Positions 44,100 to 51,560 of a stretch of 54,179 nt of DNA are shown piece by piece. The notes below the pieces were generated by a model. That model had not been told where the DNA came from. It ran no database searches and saw nothing but the letters and a program-made list of their open reading frames with translations. The position numbers and the translations under genes were made by a program. Within the stretch, counting starts at the first letter, position 1. Each line of letters opens with the position of its first letter. This stretch comes from Prolixibacteraceae bacterium (GTDB lineage: Bacteria; Bacteroidota; Bacteroidia; Bacteroidales; Prolixibacteraceae): assembly GCA_028282195.1 (NCBI GenBank), contig JANQII010000205.1, forward strand, positions 1 through 54,179, read 5' to 3'.

Positions 44100-44603
44100 A
44101 TGAAAACAGTTTTTATTTTTGTGCTATTCTTTGCAATGGCAAGTATTTGCAATGCCCAATTTCCAAATTTTGATGAATTAAAAGTTGAAACCTATTCAAC
44201 CAAATCAAAAATTGGATCACAATCAGTTGACGTTAAATTTCTGGATGATATAGAATTTCAGAAAGTTCAAAACCTGGTTAAAAAGAAAAACCTTAAAAAG
44301 CTCGGAGAGACTGTAATTTCTCCGGAAAATCCAAACAAAGAATACCTCTGTACGCCATCAAAGGGTAATTCATCTAACATAGTCTGCTTTAAAGTTTTTG
44401 AAGTGGATAAAGAGAAGCGGACCGTGAAGATGGAGTTCAGAATAATCGATGCTCAGGGAGCGCCTGACAAAAGGTTAATCAATGGGTTTTTCTACCATTT
44501 TACGAAGGACTACAATTACGCCATTACCCTTCGTGCTGACAAAAAGAGTAGTTACACATTCCTCGTTTCACCAAACGATGTGGCAAACCTTGCCGAAAAA
44601 TAA
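44100..44603 (+). CDS. Small secreted protein of unknown function
   Basis: A 167-residue precursor with a signal peptide (MKTVFIFVLFFAMASICNAQ). The mature part is Lys-rich, alternates beta and helical patterns, and has two cysteines (in YLCTPS and IVCFKV) that could form a disulfide. I do not recognise the family. It lies 90 nt after the second jelly-roll gene with no promoter or terminator between, and a terminator follows, so it is probably the last gene of the regulated run. Confidence 0.7.
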   Translation: MKTVFIFVLFFAMASICNAQFPNFDELKVETYSTKSKIGSQSVDVKFLDDIEFQKVQNLVKKKNLKKLGETVISPENPNKEYLCTPSKGNSSNIVCFKVFEVDKEKRTVKMEFRIIDAQGAPDKRLINGFFYHFTKDYNYAITLRADKKSSYTFLVSPNDVANLAEK

Positions 44604-44631
44604 TATTTAACCACATGAATAAATTGCGAAG

Positions 44632-44659
44632 AAGGGGTCTGATAGCGACCCCTTTTTTT
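44632..44659 (+). terminator. Rho-independent terminator of the jelly-roll operon
   Basis: AAGGGGTC (44632-44639) pairs with GACCCCTT (44647-44654) and runs into seven T. Confidence 0.9.
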
Positions 44660-44711
44660 ATTAAAAACCGGCAGCTATATATTTTTGTCAAAAGCAATTA
44701 AGTGTTTCTTA

Positions 44712-44740
44712 TTGTTTTTAGAAATAAAAGATTATCTTTG
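44712..44740 (+). promoter_or_regulatory. Promoter of rpsP
   Basis: TTG (44712-44714), 18 bp, TATCTTTG (44733-44740). The -7 matches TAnnTTTG exactly and lies 32 nt before the rpsP start. Confidence 0.7.
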
Positions 44741-44772
44741 CGCGACATTTTAACAAACTAAATTAAAGTTCA

Positions 44773-45489
44773 ATGCCAGCAAAAATCAGATTGCAGCGAC
44801 ATGGTCGCAAAAGGTATGCTTTCTATCACATTGTGATAGCTGATAGCAGGGCACCACGAGATGGTCGTTACATTGAAAGGATCGGGTCTTACAACCCGAA
44901 TACCAATCCTGCTACGATCGATCTTGATTTTGAAAAAGCTTTAGACTGGCTTAACAAAGGTGCCCAACCGACAGATACTGTAAGAGCAATTTTATCTTAC
45001 AAAGGTGTCTTGTACAAAAAACACCTTCAGGGAGGAGTAGCTAAAGGTGCTTTCGACGAGACCGAAGCTGAACGTCGTTTCCAGGCCTGGATAACTGAAA
45101 AAGAAGCTAAAATCCAGGCAAAAGTTGATCGCTTAGCAAATGAAAGCGATGCAGACAAAAAGAAACGTCTTGAAGCAGAAGCTAAAATTAACGAAGAAAG
45201 AGCCGAAGCACTTGCCAGGAAGAATGCAGAACTAGCTGCTGAAGCAGAAGCTGCCAACGCCGAAGAGGCTGCAGAAGAAGCTCCTGAGGAAGTAGCTGAG
45301 GCAACAGAAGAAGCTGTTGAAGCTGAAGCACCAGTTGCTGAAGAGCCAGCAACTGAAGAAGTACCAGCTGAACAGCCTGTAGCTGAGGAAACTCCTGCTG
45401 AGAAACCAGCAGCTGAAGAAGCAGCAGCTGAAGAACCTGTAGCAGAGGAAGCTCCTGCAGAAAAAGCTTCAGAAGAAAAGGCTGAATAA
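44773..45489 (+). CDS. rpsP: 30S ribosomal protein bS16 with long acidic C-terminal tail
   Basis: The first ~80 residues are a normal bS16 ([37 protein letters not shown]), which binds 16S rRNA early in assembly. After it, residues ~85-145 are a charged helix and residues ~150-238 are almost only Ala, Glu, Pro and Val, with repeats such as PVAEE and EEAPAE. Extended bS16 proteins are known in Bacteroidota, but the function of the tail is not. The tail likely stays disordered on the ribosome surface. A hairpin separates the gene from rimM, its usual partner. Confidence 0.95.
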   Translation: MPAKIRLQRHGRKRYAFYHIVIADSRAPRDGRYIERIGSYNPNTNPATIDLDFEKALDWLNKGAQPTDTVRAILSYKGVLYKKHLQGGVAKGAFDETEAERRFQAWITEKEAKIQAKVDRLANESDADKKKRLEAEAKINEERAEALARKNAELAAEAEAANAEEAAEEAPEEVAEATEEAVEAEAPVAEEPATEEVPAEQPVAEETPAEKPAAEEAAAEEPVAEEAPAEKASEEKAE

Positions 45490-45542
45490 GCCAGATCGGC
45501 ACCTGACATTTAAGAAAATATTCTTAATACAGATACGATCAG

Positions 45543-45573
45543 AAAGCGGTAGATTAAATCTATCGCTTTTTTT
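45543..45573 (+). terminator. Terminator between rpsP and rimM
   Basis: AAAGCGGTAGATT pairs with AATCTATCGCTTT with one mismatch, followed by seven T. It directly abuts a -7 element for rimM. Confidence 0.8.
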
Positions 45574-45580
45574 ATTTTTG
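45573..45580 (+). promoter_or_regulatory. -7 element of rimM, leaderless geometry
   Basis: TATTTTTG matches TAnnTTTG, with 5 nt to the ATG at 45586, so a transcript from it would be leaderless or nearly so. It overlaps the end of the terminator T-run, and no -33 element is clear. Confidence 0.4.
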
Positions 45581-45585
45581 CAACT

Positions 45586-46119
45586 ATGGAAACGATACCA
45601 AAAGCAAACTGCAAAAAAATAGGTTACTTACAAAAACCTCACGGAATTAAGGGTGAAATAGTCCTTCAACTTGAAGACAACTATGCTGAGAGCCTGGAAG
45701 AGTACCCGACATTTTTTTTGGAGATTGATCAATTGCTTGTCCCTTTTTTTCCAACTAAAGAAGGTATCCGAATTCGATCGAATGAATCAGCGCTAATTCA
45801 GTTTGATTGGATAGAAAATGAGATTGAAGCCAAAAAGATATGTGGTTGCCAGGTTTATCTAGACCAAAATGACCTCATTTTAAACGAAGAAGAAATTACA
45901 CTCCACCAACTGGTAGGTTATACACTATTTGATAAATCTGTAGGGAAAATCGGAAAAATTGAACAAGTAGATGATTTCTCAGGGAACATGATATTTCAGG
46001 TTAAATTTAAAGGTGAAGAAGTGCTGGTACCCTTCAATGAAGATTTTCTTATCCGTTTTGATGAAGAGAAAAAAGAGATTGAATTGCAATGTCCCGAAGG
46101 AATTTTTGATATTGATTAA
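45586..46119 (+). CDS. rimM: Ribosome maturation factor RimM
   Basis: A 177-residue assembly factor for the head of the small subunit. The N-terminal RimM barrel is marked by KKIGYLQKPHGIKGEIVLQL (about residues 10-29), and the PRC-like C-terminal barrel by LVGYTLFDKSVGKIGKIEQV and VLVPFNEDFLIRFDEEKKEI. It sits after rpsP, as in many bacteria, but trmD and rplS do not follow; the run is broken by an unrelated secreted protein gene. Confidence 0.94.
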   Translation: METIPKANCKKIGYLQKPHGIKGEIVLQLEDNYAESLEEYPTFFLEIDQLLVPFFPTKEGIRIRSNESALIQFDWIENEIEAKKICGCQVYLDQNDLILNEEEITLHQLVGYTLFDKSVGKIGKIEQVDDFSGNMIFQVKFKGEEVLVPFNEDFLIRFDEEKKEIELQCPEGIFDID

Positions 46120-46196
46120 CAAATCCTGCAACTTTTCATTAATAAGTTCGTCTATTTAAAGTTAGAAGTCAAACAATAAACAGAAATTTTAAAGTT

Positions 46197-46904
46197 ATGA
46201 AAACAAAACTGATCGCTTTAATCACGCTAATTGCCATGGTGTGCACGGCTATAACGGCCAAAGCAGAGAGTGAAGAACGAAATGTTTCAGCTTTTACTGA
46301 AATTTCTCTTCGTATTCCCGCTAAACTTCATCTGGAGCAAGGCAAAAAACAACACATTGAAATAGTTGCCAAATCATCAACTCTTGAAGATATTATAACT
46401 GACGTAAAAGGTAGTGAGTTGATTATAAAATTTCCAAAGAAGAATTATTTCTGGAAAGATTTTAAGCCCGGAACTATTGATATTTTCGTTACTATACCTG
46501 AAATTGATGCCTTAGCTGTTTCCGGTAGTGGGGACATCATCGGTGATGGTGATATTGATAGCCGAATACTGAACCTTGCTGTAAGTGGAAGTGGGGATAT
46601 TACTTTACCTGACTTAAAAGCTGAACGGGTAAAAGCATCTATTTCAGGAAGTGGTGACATTGAAATTGGGGGCAATGGAACAGCTGAGGATTTAAGTATT
46701 GCAATTTCAGGATCAGGGGACTTTAAAGGAGCTGATTTCGAAGCCTCAGATGTAGTCGTAAAAATTGCAGGTTCTGGTGATGTTTTTGTTCATGCGGAAC
46801 AAAATCTGAACGTACGCGTAGCTGGTTCAGGTGATGTCCGGTACAAAGGTAATCCAAGAATTGATAAGTCTGTTGCCGGGTCAGGCAGCGTAAAAAGATA
46901 TTAA
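46197..46904 (+). CDS. Head GIN domain-containing secreted protein (DUF2807)
   Basis: A 235-residue precursor with a signal peptide (TKLIALITLIAMVCTAITAK). The mature protein is a repetitive beta structure: short strands separated by SGSGDI turns, with at least six SGSG or AGSG repeats about 20 residues apart, ending VAGSGSVKRY. This is the DUF2807/head-GIN family, common in Bacteroidota, predicted to form a right-handed beta helix. Its role is unknown; a cell-surface adhesive or structural role is suspected. It stands alone. Confidence 0.9.
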   Translation: MKTKLIALITLIAMVCTAITAKAESEERNVSAFTEISLRIPAKLHLEQGKKQHIEIVAKSSTLEDIITDVKGSELIIKFPKKNYFWKDFKPGTIDIFVTIPEIDALAVSGSGDIIGDGDIDSRILNLAVSGSGDITLPDLKAERVKASISGSGDIEIGGNGTAEDLSIAISGSGDFKGADFEASDVVVKIAGSGDVFVHAEQNLNVRVAGSGDVRYKGNPRIDKSVAGSGSVKRY

Positions 46905-46922
46905 CGCTAAGAGTGGATTTTT

Positions 46923-46954
46923 AAAAGGGCTGTTTCGAAAGAAGCAGCTTTTTT
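46923..46954 (+). terminator. Terminator after the head-GIN gene
   Basis: An imperfect stem (AAAAGGGCTGTTTC with GAAGCAGCTTTTTT, loop GAAA) ends in a T-run, 18 nt after the stop. Confidence 0.75.
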
Positions 46955-46968
46955 ATTTCAATGAAACT

Positions 46969-47130
46969 CAGGTTTCAAGTGCGAAGCACCTTGAAACCTG
47001 TAAGTTGAATTGATCCCGAAACGACGGAGAAGTATTCGGGATCTCATGGTTTAATACCCCGTTGGGGTCGGAAACTAATATCGTTTGCAAAGCAAACTCC
47101 ATTTGATAGCCCGTTAGTTTACTGCGGGGT
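46969..47130. repeat. Cluster of nested palindromes between convergent genes
   Basis: Four structures follow each other. CAGGTTTCAAG...CTTGAAACCTG (46969-47000) has an inner GTGC-GAA-GCAC. GATCCCGAA...TTCGGGATC spans 47012-47043. A long nested fold spans 47056-47130: ACCCCG/CGGGGT outside, AAACTAA/TTAGTTT next, GTTTGC-AAA-GCAAAC (47083-47097) at the tip. An alternative small hairpin ACCCC-GTT-GGGGT lies at 47056-47068. It is non-coding and likely to be a dispersed repeat or a structured RNA. Confidence 0.6.
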
Positions 47131-47133
47131 TGT

Positions 47134-47697
47134 TCATCTCCTCAGAATCTCAATTTCCCCTCCAACACCTAGTTTTACAATACAGGAAGGACTTGCGGGA
47201 GTGGTATCATCTTGACGATATTCAACTACATAATCCACTGCATCAATAATCTCCTGGCTAATTTCAGAAAAATTAGCAGGGGAAGGTTCCCCACTGATAT
47301 TTGCAGAAGTAGAAACAATCGGTTTTTTAAAACGCTGGATAAGCCTTTGCGTAAAAGTTTCGCCGGAAACACGAATCCCAATGCTGCCATCTTGTGCTAC
47401 AAGATTTGGAGCCAGGTTCTTTGCTCCTGAATATATAATGGTCATCGGTTTCTCAGACAGCTCAATCAAATCATAAGCCATTTCGGGAACCTCCTCAACA
47501 TATCTTTCAAGCAAATTAATATTTTCCATCAGCACCAGCATACTTTTACTGTCCTCTCTTCTCTTTATCTCATAGATTTTTTTAACTGCCCCTGCATTTG
47601 TAGCATCACATCCTATCCCCCAAATTGTATCAGTCGGATAAAGTATTATTCCTCCACTCTGTAGTACCTCAAGTGCTTTTACAATATCATCGTTCAT
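47134..47697 (-). CDS. tsaC: Threonylcarbamoyl-AMP synthase (Sua5/YciO/YrdC/YwlC family)
   Basis: A 187-residue enzyme that makes threonylcarbamoyl-AMP from threonine, bicarbonate and ATP for the tRNA t6A modification. It shows ILYPTDTIWGIGCDATN, the IKRREDSKSMLVL substrate loop, KPMTIIYSG and the STSANISGEPSP motif. Length fits the short TsaC form without the Sua5 C-terminal domain. It overlaps the 3' end of the glycosyltransferase gene by 11 bp on the same strand, so it is co-transcribed with it. The functional link between the two is unclear. Confidence 0.93.
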   Translation of the reverse strand: MNDDIVKALEVLQSGGIILYPTDTIWGIGCDATNAGAVKKIYEIKRREDSKSMLVLMENINLLERYVEEVPEMAYDLIELSEKPMTIIYSGAKNLAPNLVAQDGSIGIRVSGETFTQRLIQRFKKPIVSTSANISGEPSPANFSEISQEIIDAVDYVVEYRQDDTTPASPSCIVKLGVGGEIEILRR

Positions 47698-48817
47698 CGT
47701 AAATCTTTTTATAGGTTTTCATTAACTGGCTGGTATAGTTTTCAGAATTGAAACGTTTTGTATTTTCATATCCCTTTACCACCAATTCTGAATGGTATTC
47801 ATTATTATCAATCAGCAAATTAATTGCTTCGGATACTTCGGAAACACTGTTTGGGGAAACATAATGCGCAGCCTTGCCCCCAGCCTCGGGCATACTGCTT
47901 ACCTTAGAAGTTATTACAGGGCAACCAGCAGCCTGGGCTTCAGCAATAGGTAATCCAAATCCTTCAAAAACTGAAATGTAAATCATTAGCTGGGCCAGCT
48001 TATAAATCCGGTTTAAATCAGTGTCATTTACTTCGTGAAGAATAATCACCCGATCACCTAATTTATGAATCAACGGCTGAAGGGTTTTCATATACTTTGT
48101 TGGTTTTCCAATAATAACCAAAGGAAGATTGAAATCTGATTCTTCCATCGCCTGCAATACAAGCTTTATATTTTTACGGGCCTCAATTGTTCCAACAGAA
48201 AGTATAAACTTTCGTGGCAATCCATATTTTTCCCGGGTTTCTTCCAACTGATCAGTGCTGCAAAACTCATAGAAAATTGGATTTATTGACTGATAGATCA
48301 CCGATATTTTATCAGGTTCAATCTTGAAGAAGTCAATTACATCATTTTTGCTTTGCTCGCTGATTGCAATAATATGATCAGCGACCTCGCAAGCATGCCT
48401 GTATTTTTTGTAGTAAATCTTCCGGTCAGTAGCTTTGTACAATTCAGGGAAACGGATAAATATCAGATCGTGAATAGTAACAATACTTTTTATGCCTGTT
48501 TTTTCAATACCTATAGGCAGCTCATGACTCAACCCATGGTAAATATCCAGTTTTGCTTTTTCAGCCAGCTCAGATATTTTGTATCTCCTCCAAAAAGGTT
48601 TCAAAGCCCGCCACCAAAAATTGTTTGGCATAATTACAGTTAAACCAGAAGGCAAGGCAAATCGATCGACCACAACTTTTGGGGTAAATAAATAGTATTG
48701 ACTATTAGGATGGTATTCTGCAAGTGCTTTAAGCGTATTGCGGCTATAATTACCCAATCCTGCTGCATTAAGAAATGCACGCTTGGCATCAAATCCAATA
48801 GCAAGGTTCTTGGTCAT
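47687..48817 (-). CDS. Glycosyltransferase family 4 protein
   Basis: A 376-residue GT-B enzyme. The N-terminal domain starts LAIGFDAKRAFLNAAGLGNY with a glycine-rich acceptor loop. The C-terminal Rossmann half shows FILSVGTIEARKNIKLVLQA and the retaining EX7E motif in VFEGFGLPIAEAQAAGCPVI. It transfers a sugar from a nucleotide donor, probably to a cell-surface polysaccharide or lipid; donor and acceptor cannot be read. It is the first gene of a two-gene transcript with tsaC. Its -7 element lies only 4 nt before the ATG. Confidence 0.9.
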   Translation of the reverse strand: MTKNLAIGFDAKRAFLNAAGLGNYSRNTLKALAEYHPNSQYYLFTPKVVVDRFALPSGLTVIMPNNFWWRALKPFWRRYKISELAEKAKLDIYHGLSHELPIGIEKTGIKSIVTIHDLIFIRFPELYKATDRKIYYKKYRHACEVADHIIAISEQSKNDVIDFFKIEPDKISVIYQSINPIFYEFCSTDQLEETREKYGLPRKFILSVGTIEARKNIKLVLQAMEESDFNLPLVIIGKPTKYMKTLQPLIHKLGDRVIILHEVNDTDLNRIYKLAQLMIYISVFEGFGLPIAEAQAAGCPVITSKVSSMPEAGGKAAHYVSPNSVSEVSEAINLLIDNNEYHSELVVKGYENTKRFNSENYTSQLMKTYKKIYDER

Positions 48818-48821
48818 AGCG

Positions 48822-48857
48822 CAAATTTACGAAAACAAGATAAGCCTTTTATCAAAA
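48822..48857 (-). promoter_or_regulatory. Promoter of the glycosyltransferase gene, leaderless geometry
   Basis: On the minus strand TTTTG (48857-48853), 23 bp, TAAATTTG (48829-48822), then 4 nt to the ATG at 48817. The transcript should start at or by the start codon. Confidence 0.55.
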
Positions 48858-49009
48858 TGCCGGAATTTCTTCAACTCCACATCCTGGGTGGAAAGTTTCT
48901 CCCACTCACCCTTCCCGAATGATCCCGGTAACTCTTTTTCTTCGCTATCCAGATTCTTTTTTCGTTTATTTTTTGGCCTTCAATTATTGGATGGAACTTA
49001 CCATGATAA

Positions 49010-49189
49010 AATCCTGAAAAAGTTTTAATGTTGATTAAAGGAAATAAGCATATTACTATTCCTGAAATGGCAGACAGAACTGGGATTTCAGTTAAAGGTA
49101 TTGAAAAGATCATTTCCATACTCAAAAGAGAAGATCGTATTGAAAGGATAGGATCGAGAAAAGCCGGGTATTGGTCAGTTAAAAAGTAG
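49010..49189 (+). pseudogene. Fragment of a winged-helix DNA-binding domain
   Basis: A short open stretch encodes 59 residues from 49010 (53 from the ATG at 49028) with the look of a winged helix: KHITIPEMADRTGISVKGIE, then IERIGSRKAGYWSV before the TAG. This is the usual C-terminus of larger regulators with an AlbA_2/Fic or RecG-like ATP-binding part, but an in-frame stop lies at 49007 and no such domain is found upstream. It is therefore most likely a remnant. The remaining part of the 48858-49320 gap shows nothing I can assign. Confidence 0.6.
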
Positions 49190-49320
49190 GGAATAAAGTA
49201 GGGGATAAAAGCCAACACAATAAATCTGGATTGATTCCAGGATAATTTCCAGGCATTTCACAGTCCATTACCATTCCTTTATAGCCTTACCGGTTCAAAA
49301 CATCCTTTCAATGCCTTTTC

Positions 49321-50583
49321 CTATTCAAAATTAGCAGCCGAATCAAAATCAACTGTTGCATACAAGTCCTCGTAAGTTTCTGCACGACGAATTTCAACAA
49401 CATCACCATTTTCTCTAAGAAGAAGTTCTGCGGAACGAAGCTTACCGTTATAGTTGAATCCCATTGAATGCCCGTGTGCCCCGGTATCATGGATAACAAT
49501 TAAATCATCAGGCTCAATTTCAGGGAGCAAACGGTTTATTGCAAACTTATCGTTGTTTTCGCAAAGCGATCCGGTTACATCGTATAAATATTTATGAGGC
49601 ATATCTTCTTTACCAACTACAGTAATATGATGATATGCACCATAAAGAGCCGGACGCATCAGGTTCGCCATGCATGAATCCAACCCAGCATATTTTTTAT
49701 ACGTTTCTTTAATGTGTAGCACTTTTGAAACCAAATATCCGTAAGGCCCTGTAATTGCACGACCTGATTCAAAATAAATTTTAAGTGGAGCAAGGCCGTT
49801 AGCAACAATCATTTTTTCATACAAATCACGAATCCCCTTGCTCACATGATTTAAATCAACAGGCTTGTGTTCATTTTTGTATGGAATACCAATACCACCT
49901 CCCAGGTTGGCAAATTCAAATTTAATATCAAGCTCTTTGGCAATATCAACAATCAGATCAAAAATGATCTCAGCCGTTTCAATGAAATAATCAGAATCAA
50001 GCTCATTTGATGCAACCATCGTGTGGATTCCAAATCGCTTTAGACCTTTCTCTTTGGCCATTTTGTATCCTTCAAAAAGCTGTTCCCGTGTAAACCCATA
50101 CTTTGAATCTTCAGGATTACCAATAATGATGTTACCGCCTTTCAGTGCACCAGGATTGTATCTAAAACTTAACAAGTCAGGAAGTCCGCAATGTTTCTCC
50201 AAATATTCAATGTGCTTGATATCATCCAGGTTAATGATTGCTCCAAGCTCCATTGCCTTATGGTATTCCTCAGCAGGAGTATCATTCGAGGTAAACATGA
50301 TATCTTCCCCACGAATACCCACTTTTTCAGCCAGCAAAAGTTCAGCCATTGAGCTACAGTCAATTCCAAATCCCTTGTCATAAAGCAACTTCATCAAAAA
50401 TGGGTTTGGAGCAGCTTTAATCGCATAATATTCTTTAAAGCCTTCATTCCACGAAAAAGCATCAATAAACTTTTGTGCATTGTCCAACATGGCTTTTTCA
50501 TCATAAATATGAAAAGGGGTTGGATGATTTCCACAAATCTCTTCCAGTTTCTCTTTACAGAATGGTAATTTCTTTGCCAGCAT
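49321..50583 (-). CDS. lysA: Diaminopimelate decarboxylase
   Basis: A 420-residue fold-type III PLP enzyme that turns meso-diaminopimelate into L-lysine. The PLP lysine is in YYAIKAAPNPFLMKLL, the substrate-binding helix in HTMVASNELDSDYF, the glycine-rich phosphate-binding loop in FANLGGGIGIPY, and the C-terminal active-site cysteine in GSLCENNDKF. The N-terminus is standard (CGNHPTPFHIYDE). It is at the end of a lysine-related group with dapF and dapL, interrupted by a toxin-antitoxin-like pair. Confidence 0.95.
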   Translation of the reverse strand: MLAKKLPFCKEKLEEICGNHPTPFHIYDEKAMLDNAQKFIDAFSWNEGFKEYYAIKAAPNPFLMKLLYDKGFGIDCSSMAELLLAEKVGIRGEDIMFTSNDTPAEEYHKAMELGAIINLDDIKHIEYLEKHCGLPDLLSFRYNPGALKGGNIIIGNPEDSKYGFTREQLFEGYKMAKEKGLKRFGIHTMVASNELDSDYFIETAEIIFDLIVDIAKELDIKFEFANLGGGIGIPYKNEHKPVDLNHVSKGIRDLYEKMIVANGLAPLKIYFESGRAITGPYGYLVSKVLHIKETYKKYAGLDSCMANLMRPALYGAYHHITVVGKEDMPHKYLYDVTGSLCENNDKFAINRLLPEIEPDDLIVIHDTGAHGHSMGFNYNGKLRSAELLLRENGDVVEIRRAETYEDLYATVDFDSAANFE

Positions 50584-50609
50584 ATTCTTCTTTATTTATA
50601 AGCGAAGCA

Positions 50610-50617
50610 CAAAGATA
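50610..50617 (-). promoter_or_regulatory. -7 element of lysA
   Basis: CAAAGATA on the plus strand is TATCTTTG on the minus strand, an exact TAnnTTTG match 26 nt before the lysA start. No clear -33 element. Confidence 0.45.
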
Positions 50618-50741
50618 GTTATTTGAAAGAATTATTTAGAATAAATCTTCATAAGCAGCAACTCCTTTAACAGTGAGTTTAGAATTGAAAGGGATGAAAA
50701 GTGGTAGTCTTTATTTTTAAATCTTCAAATAAAGATAACAC

Positions 50742-51089
50742 TCAGTTTCTTCGCAAATCAATCTTGAAGTACCCTTTTAGAACGATATACATCAAACCAA
50801 GTACATTAACTGTCGTCGTCCCAAGTAGCATCATTAATACAGAATCAGATAATAAAATACATTTATGATTTATGAAAAGTATTATAAAAACAAGAATGAG
50901 ATAGACTGTAACAACAGAAGCAGCCCAGTAAGCTAATTTTTTTCTACTTTTGGTATCTTCTCTATATCGTTCGTTTTTATATCGACGTTCCTGCAAATCA
51001 AGCTCATCAGAATCAATATCTTGATCTTCTAAAGAATTTTCATCAAGATTACTCAATATTGCATCTAAATCAACGTTGGGAGACATCAA
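50742..51089 (-). CDS. Two-helix membrane protein, candidate toxin partner of the Panacea gene
   Basis: A 115-residue protein with a charged, acidic then basic N-terminal half (LQERRYKNERYREDTKSRKK) and two hydrophobic helices, about residues 50-70 (AYWAASVVTVYLILVFIILF) and 80-106 (SDSVLMMLLGTTTVNVLGLM, then YIVLKGYF). The LLGTTTVNVLGL segment recurs, as I recall, in small membrane proteins beside Panacea/DUF4065 genes. It starts 3 nt after the Panacea gene, so both are co-translated. A membrane-active toxin is the natural guess; the sequence alone cannot show toxicity. I do not know a named family. Confidence 0.7.
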   Translation of the reverse strand: MMSPNVDLDAILSNLDENSLEDQDIDSDELDLQERRYKNERYREDTKSRKKLAYWAASVVTVYLILVFIILFINHKCILLSDSVLMMLLGTTTVNVLGLMYIVLKGYFKIDLRRN

Positions 51090-51092
51090 GGA

Positions 51093-51557
51093 TTAGAAAT
51101 TAAGATTAGAAAAATAAGGAGTGATTAATTCGTCCGGAATTTGATGGTTCCAGTCAAATCCTTTTTGTTTTGTAGCAAGATCCCATGGCCCATTTTTGGC
51201 ATGAGACCACTCAGAAAGCTGAGATGCAGTATAAACTGAATATTTGTCTACAAGCAATTCAAATAAATCCACAACATCAGTATCATCTTTTATAGACTCA
51301 AATTCAGGAGAATTTGAATCAATAATTTCTGAATAATTAATTTTTTTTCTTGTTTTGGGGAATACGGGACCATAAGGCCAAGCTTTTGGTTTTTCATCAA
51401 AAATAACCCTACCCTTTTTTGCTAAGAAATAACCATAAGCCATATATAATAATTTTTGGACTTTAGTTACATTCAGAATTTTACCTTTCTTATTTGCAAT
51501 TGCTAATAAAAATTTAGCAGCTAGTGTACTGTCATACATATTCAAGGATATTGACAT
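51093..51557 (-). CDS. Panacea domain (DUF4065, SocA-like) protein, putative antitoxin
   Basis: A 154-residue protein with the Panacea hallmark: LNVTKVQKLLYMAYGYFLAK followed by AWPYGPVFPKTRKK (about residues 28-75). The C-terminal part (YTASQLSEWSHAKNGPWDLA) is the usual second half. Panacea proteins serve as antitoxins that neutralise a range of unrelated toxins, including small membrane proteins. The gene is first in a two-gene transcript, 3 nt from a two-helix membrane protein gene. Start is at 51557, or 51539 if the second Met is used. Its -7 element is 4 nt from 51557 and is overlapped by palindromes, as in autoregulated antitoxin operons. Confidence 0.88.
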   Translation of the reverse strand: MSISLNMYDSTLAAKFLLAIANKKGKILNVTKVQKLLYMAYGYFLAKKGRVIFDEKPKAWPYGPVFPKTRKKINYSEIIDSNSPEFESIKDDTDVVDLFELLVDKYSVYTASQLSEWSHAKNGPWDLATKQKGFDWNHQIPDELITPYFSNLNF

Positions 51558-51560
51558 AAG

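Noticed and set aside
45027-45509. Long minus-strand open frames opposite the rpsP tail, rich in Ala/Ser or Leu/Gln
   Set aside because: They are mirror images of the GCT/GAA repeats that encode the bS16 tail.
46969-47130. CRISPR array or riboswitch in the palindrome-rich gap
   Set aside because: There are no direct repeats with regular spacers, and the element lies downstream of both convergent genes, so it is not a leader.
48871-49218. 115-codon minus-strand frame in the gap before lysA
   Set aside because: Low-complexity hydrophobic translation with no family likeness; the plus strand of the same place encodes the winged-helix fragment.
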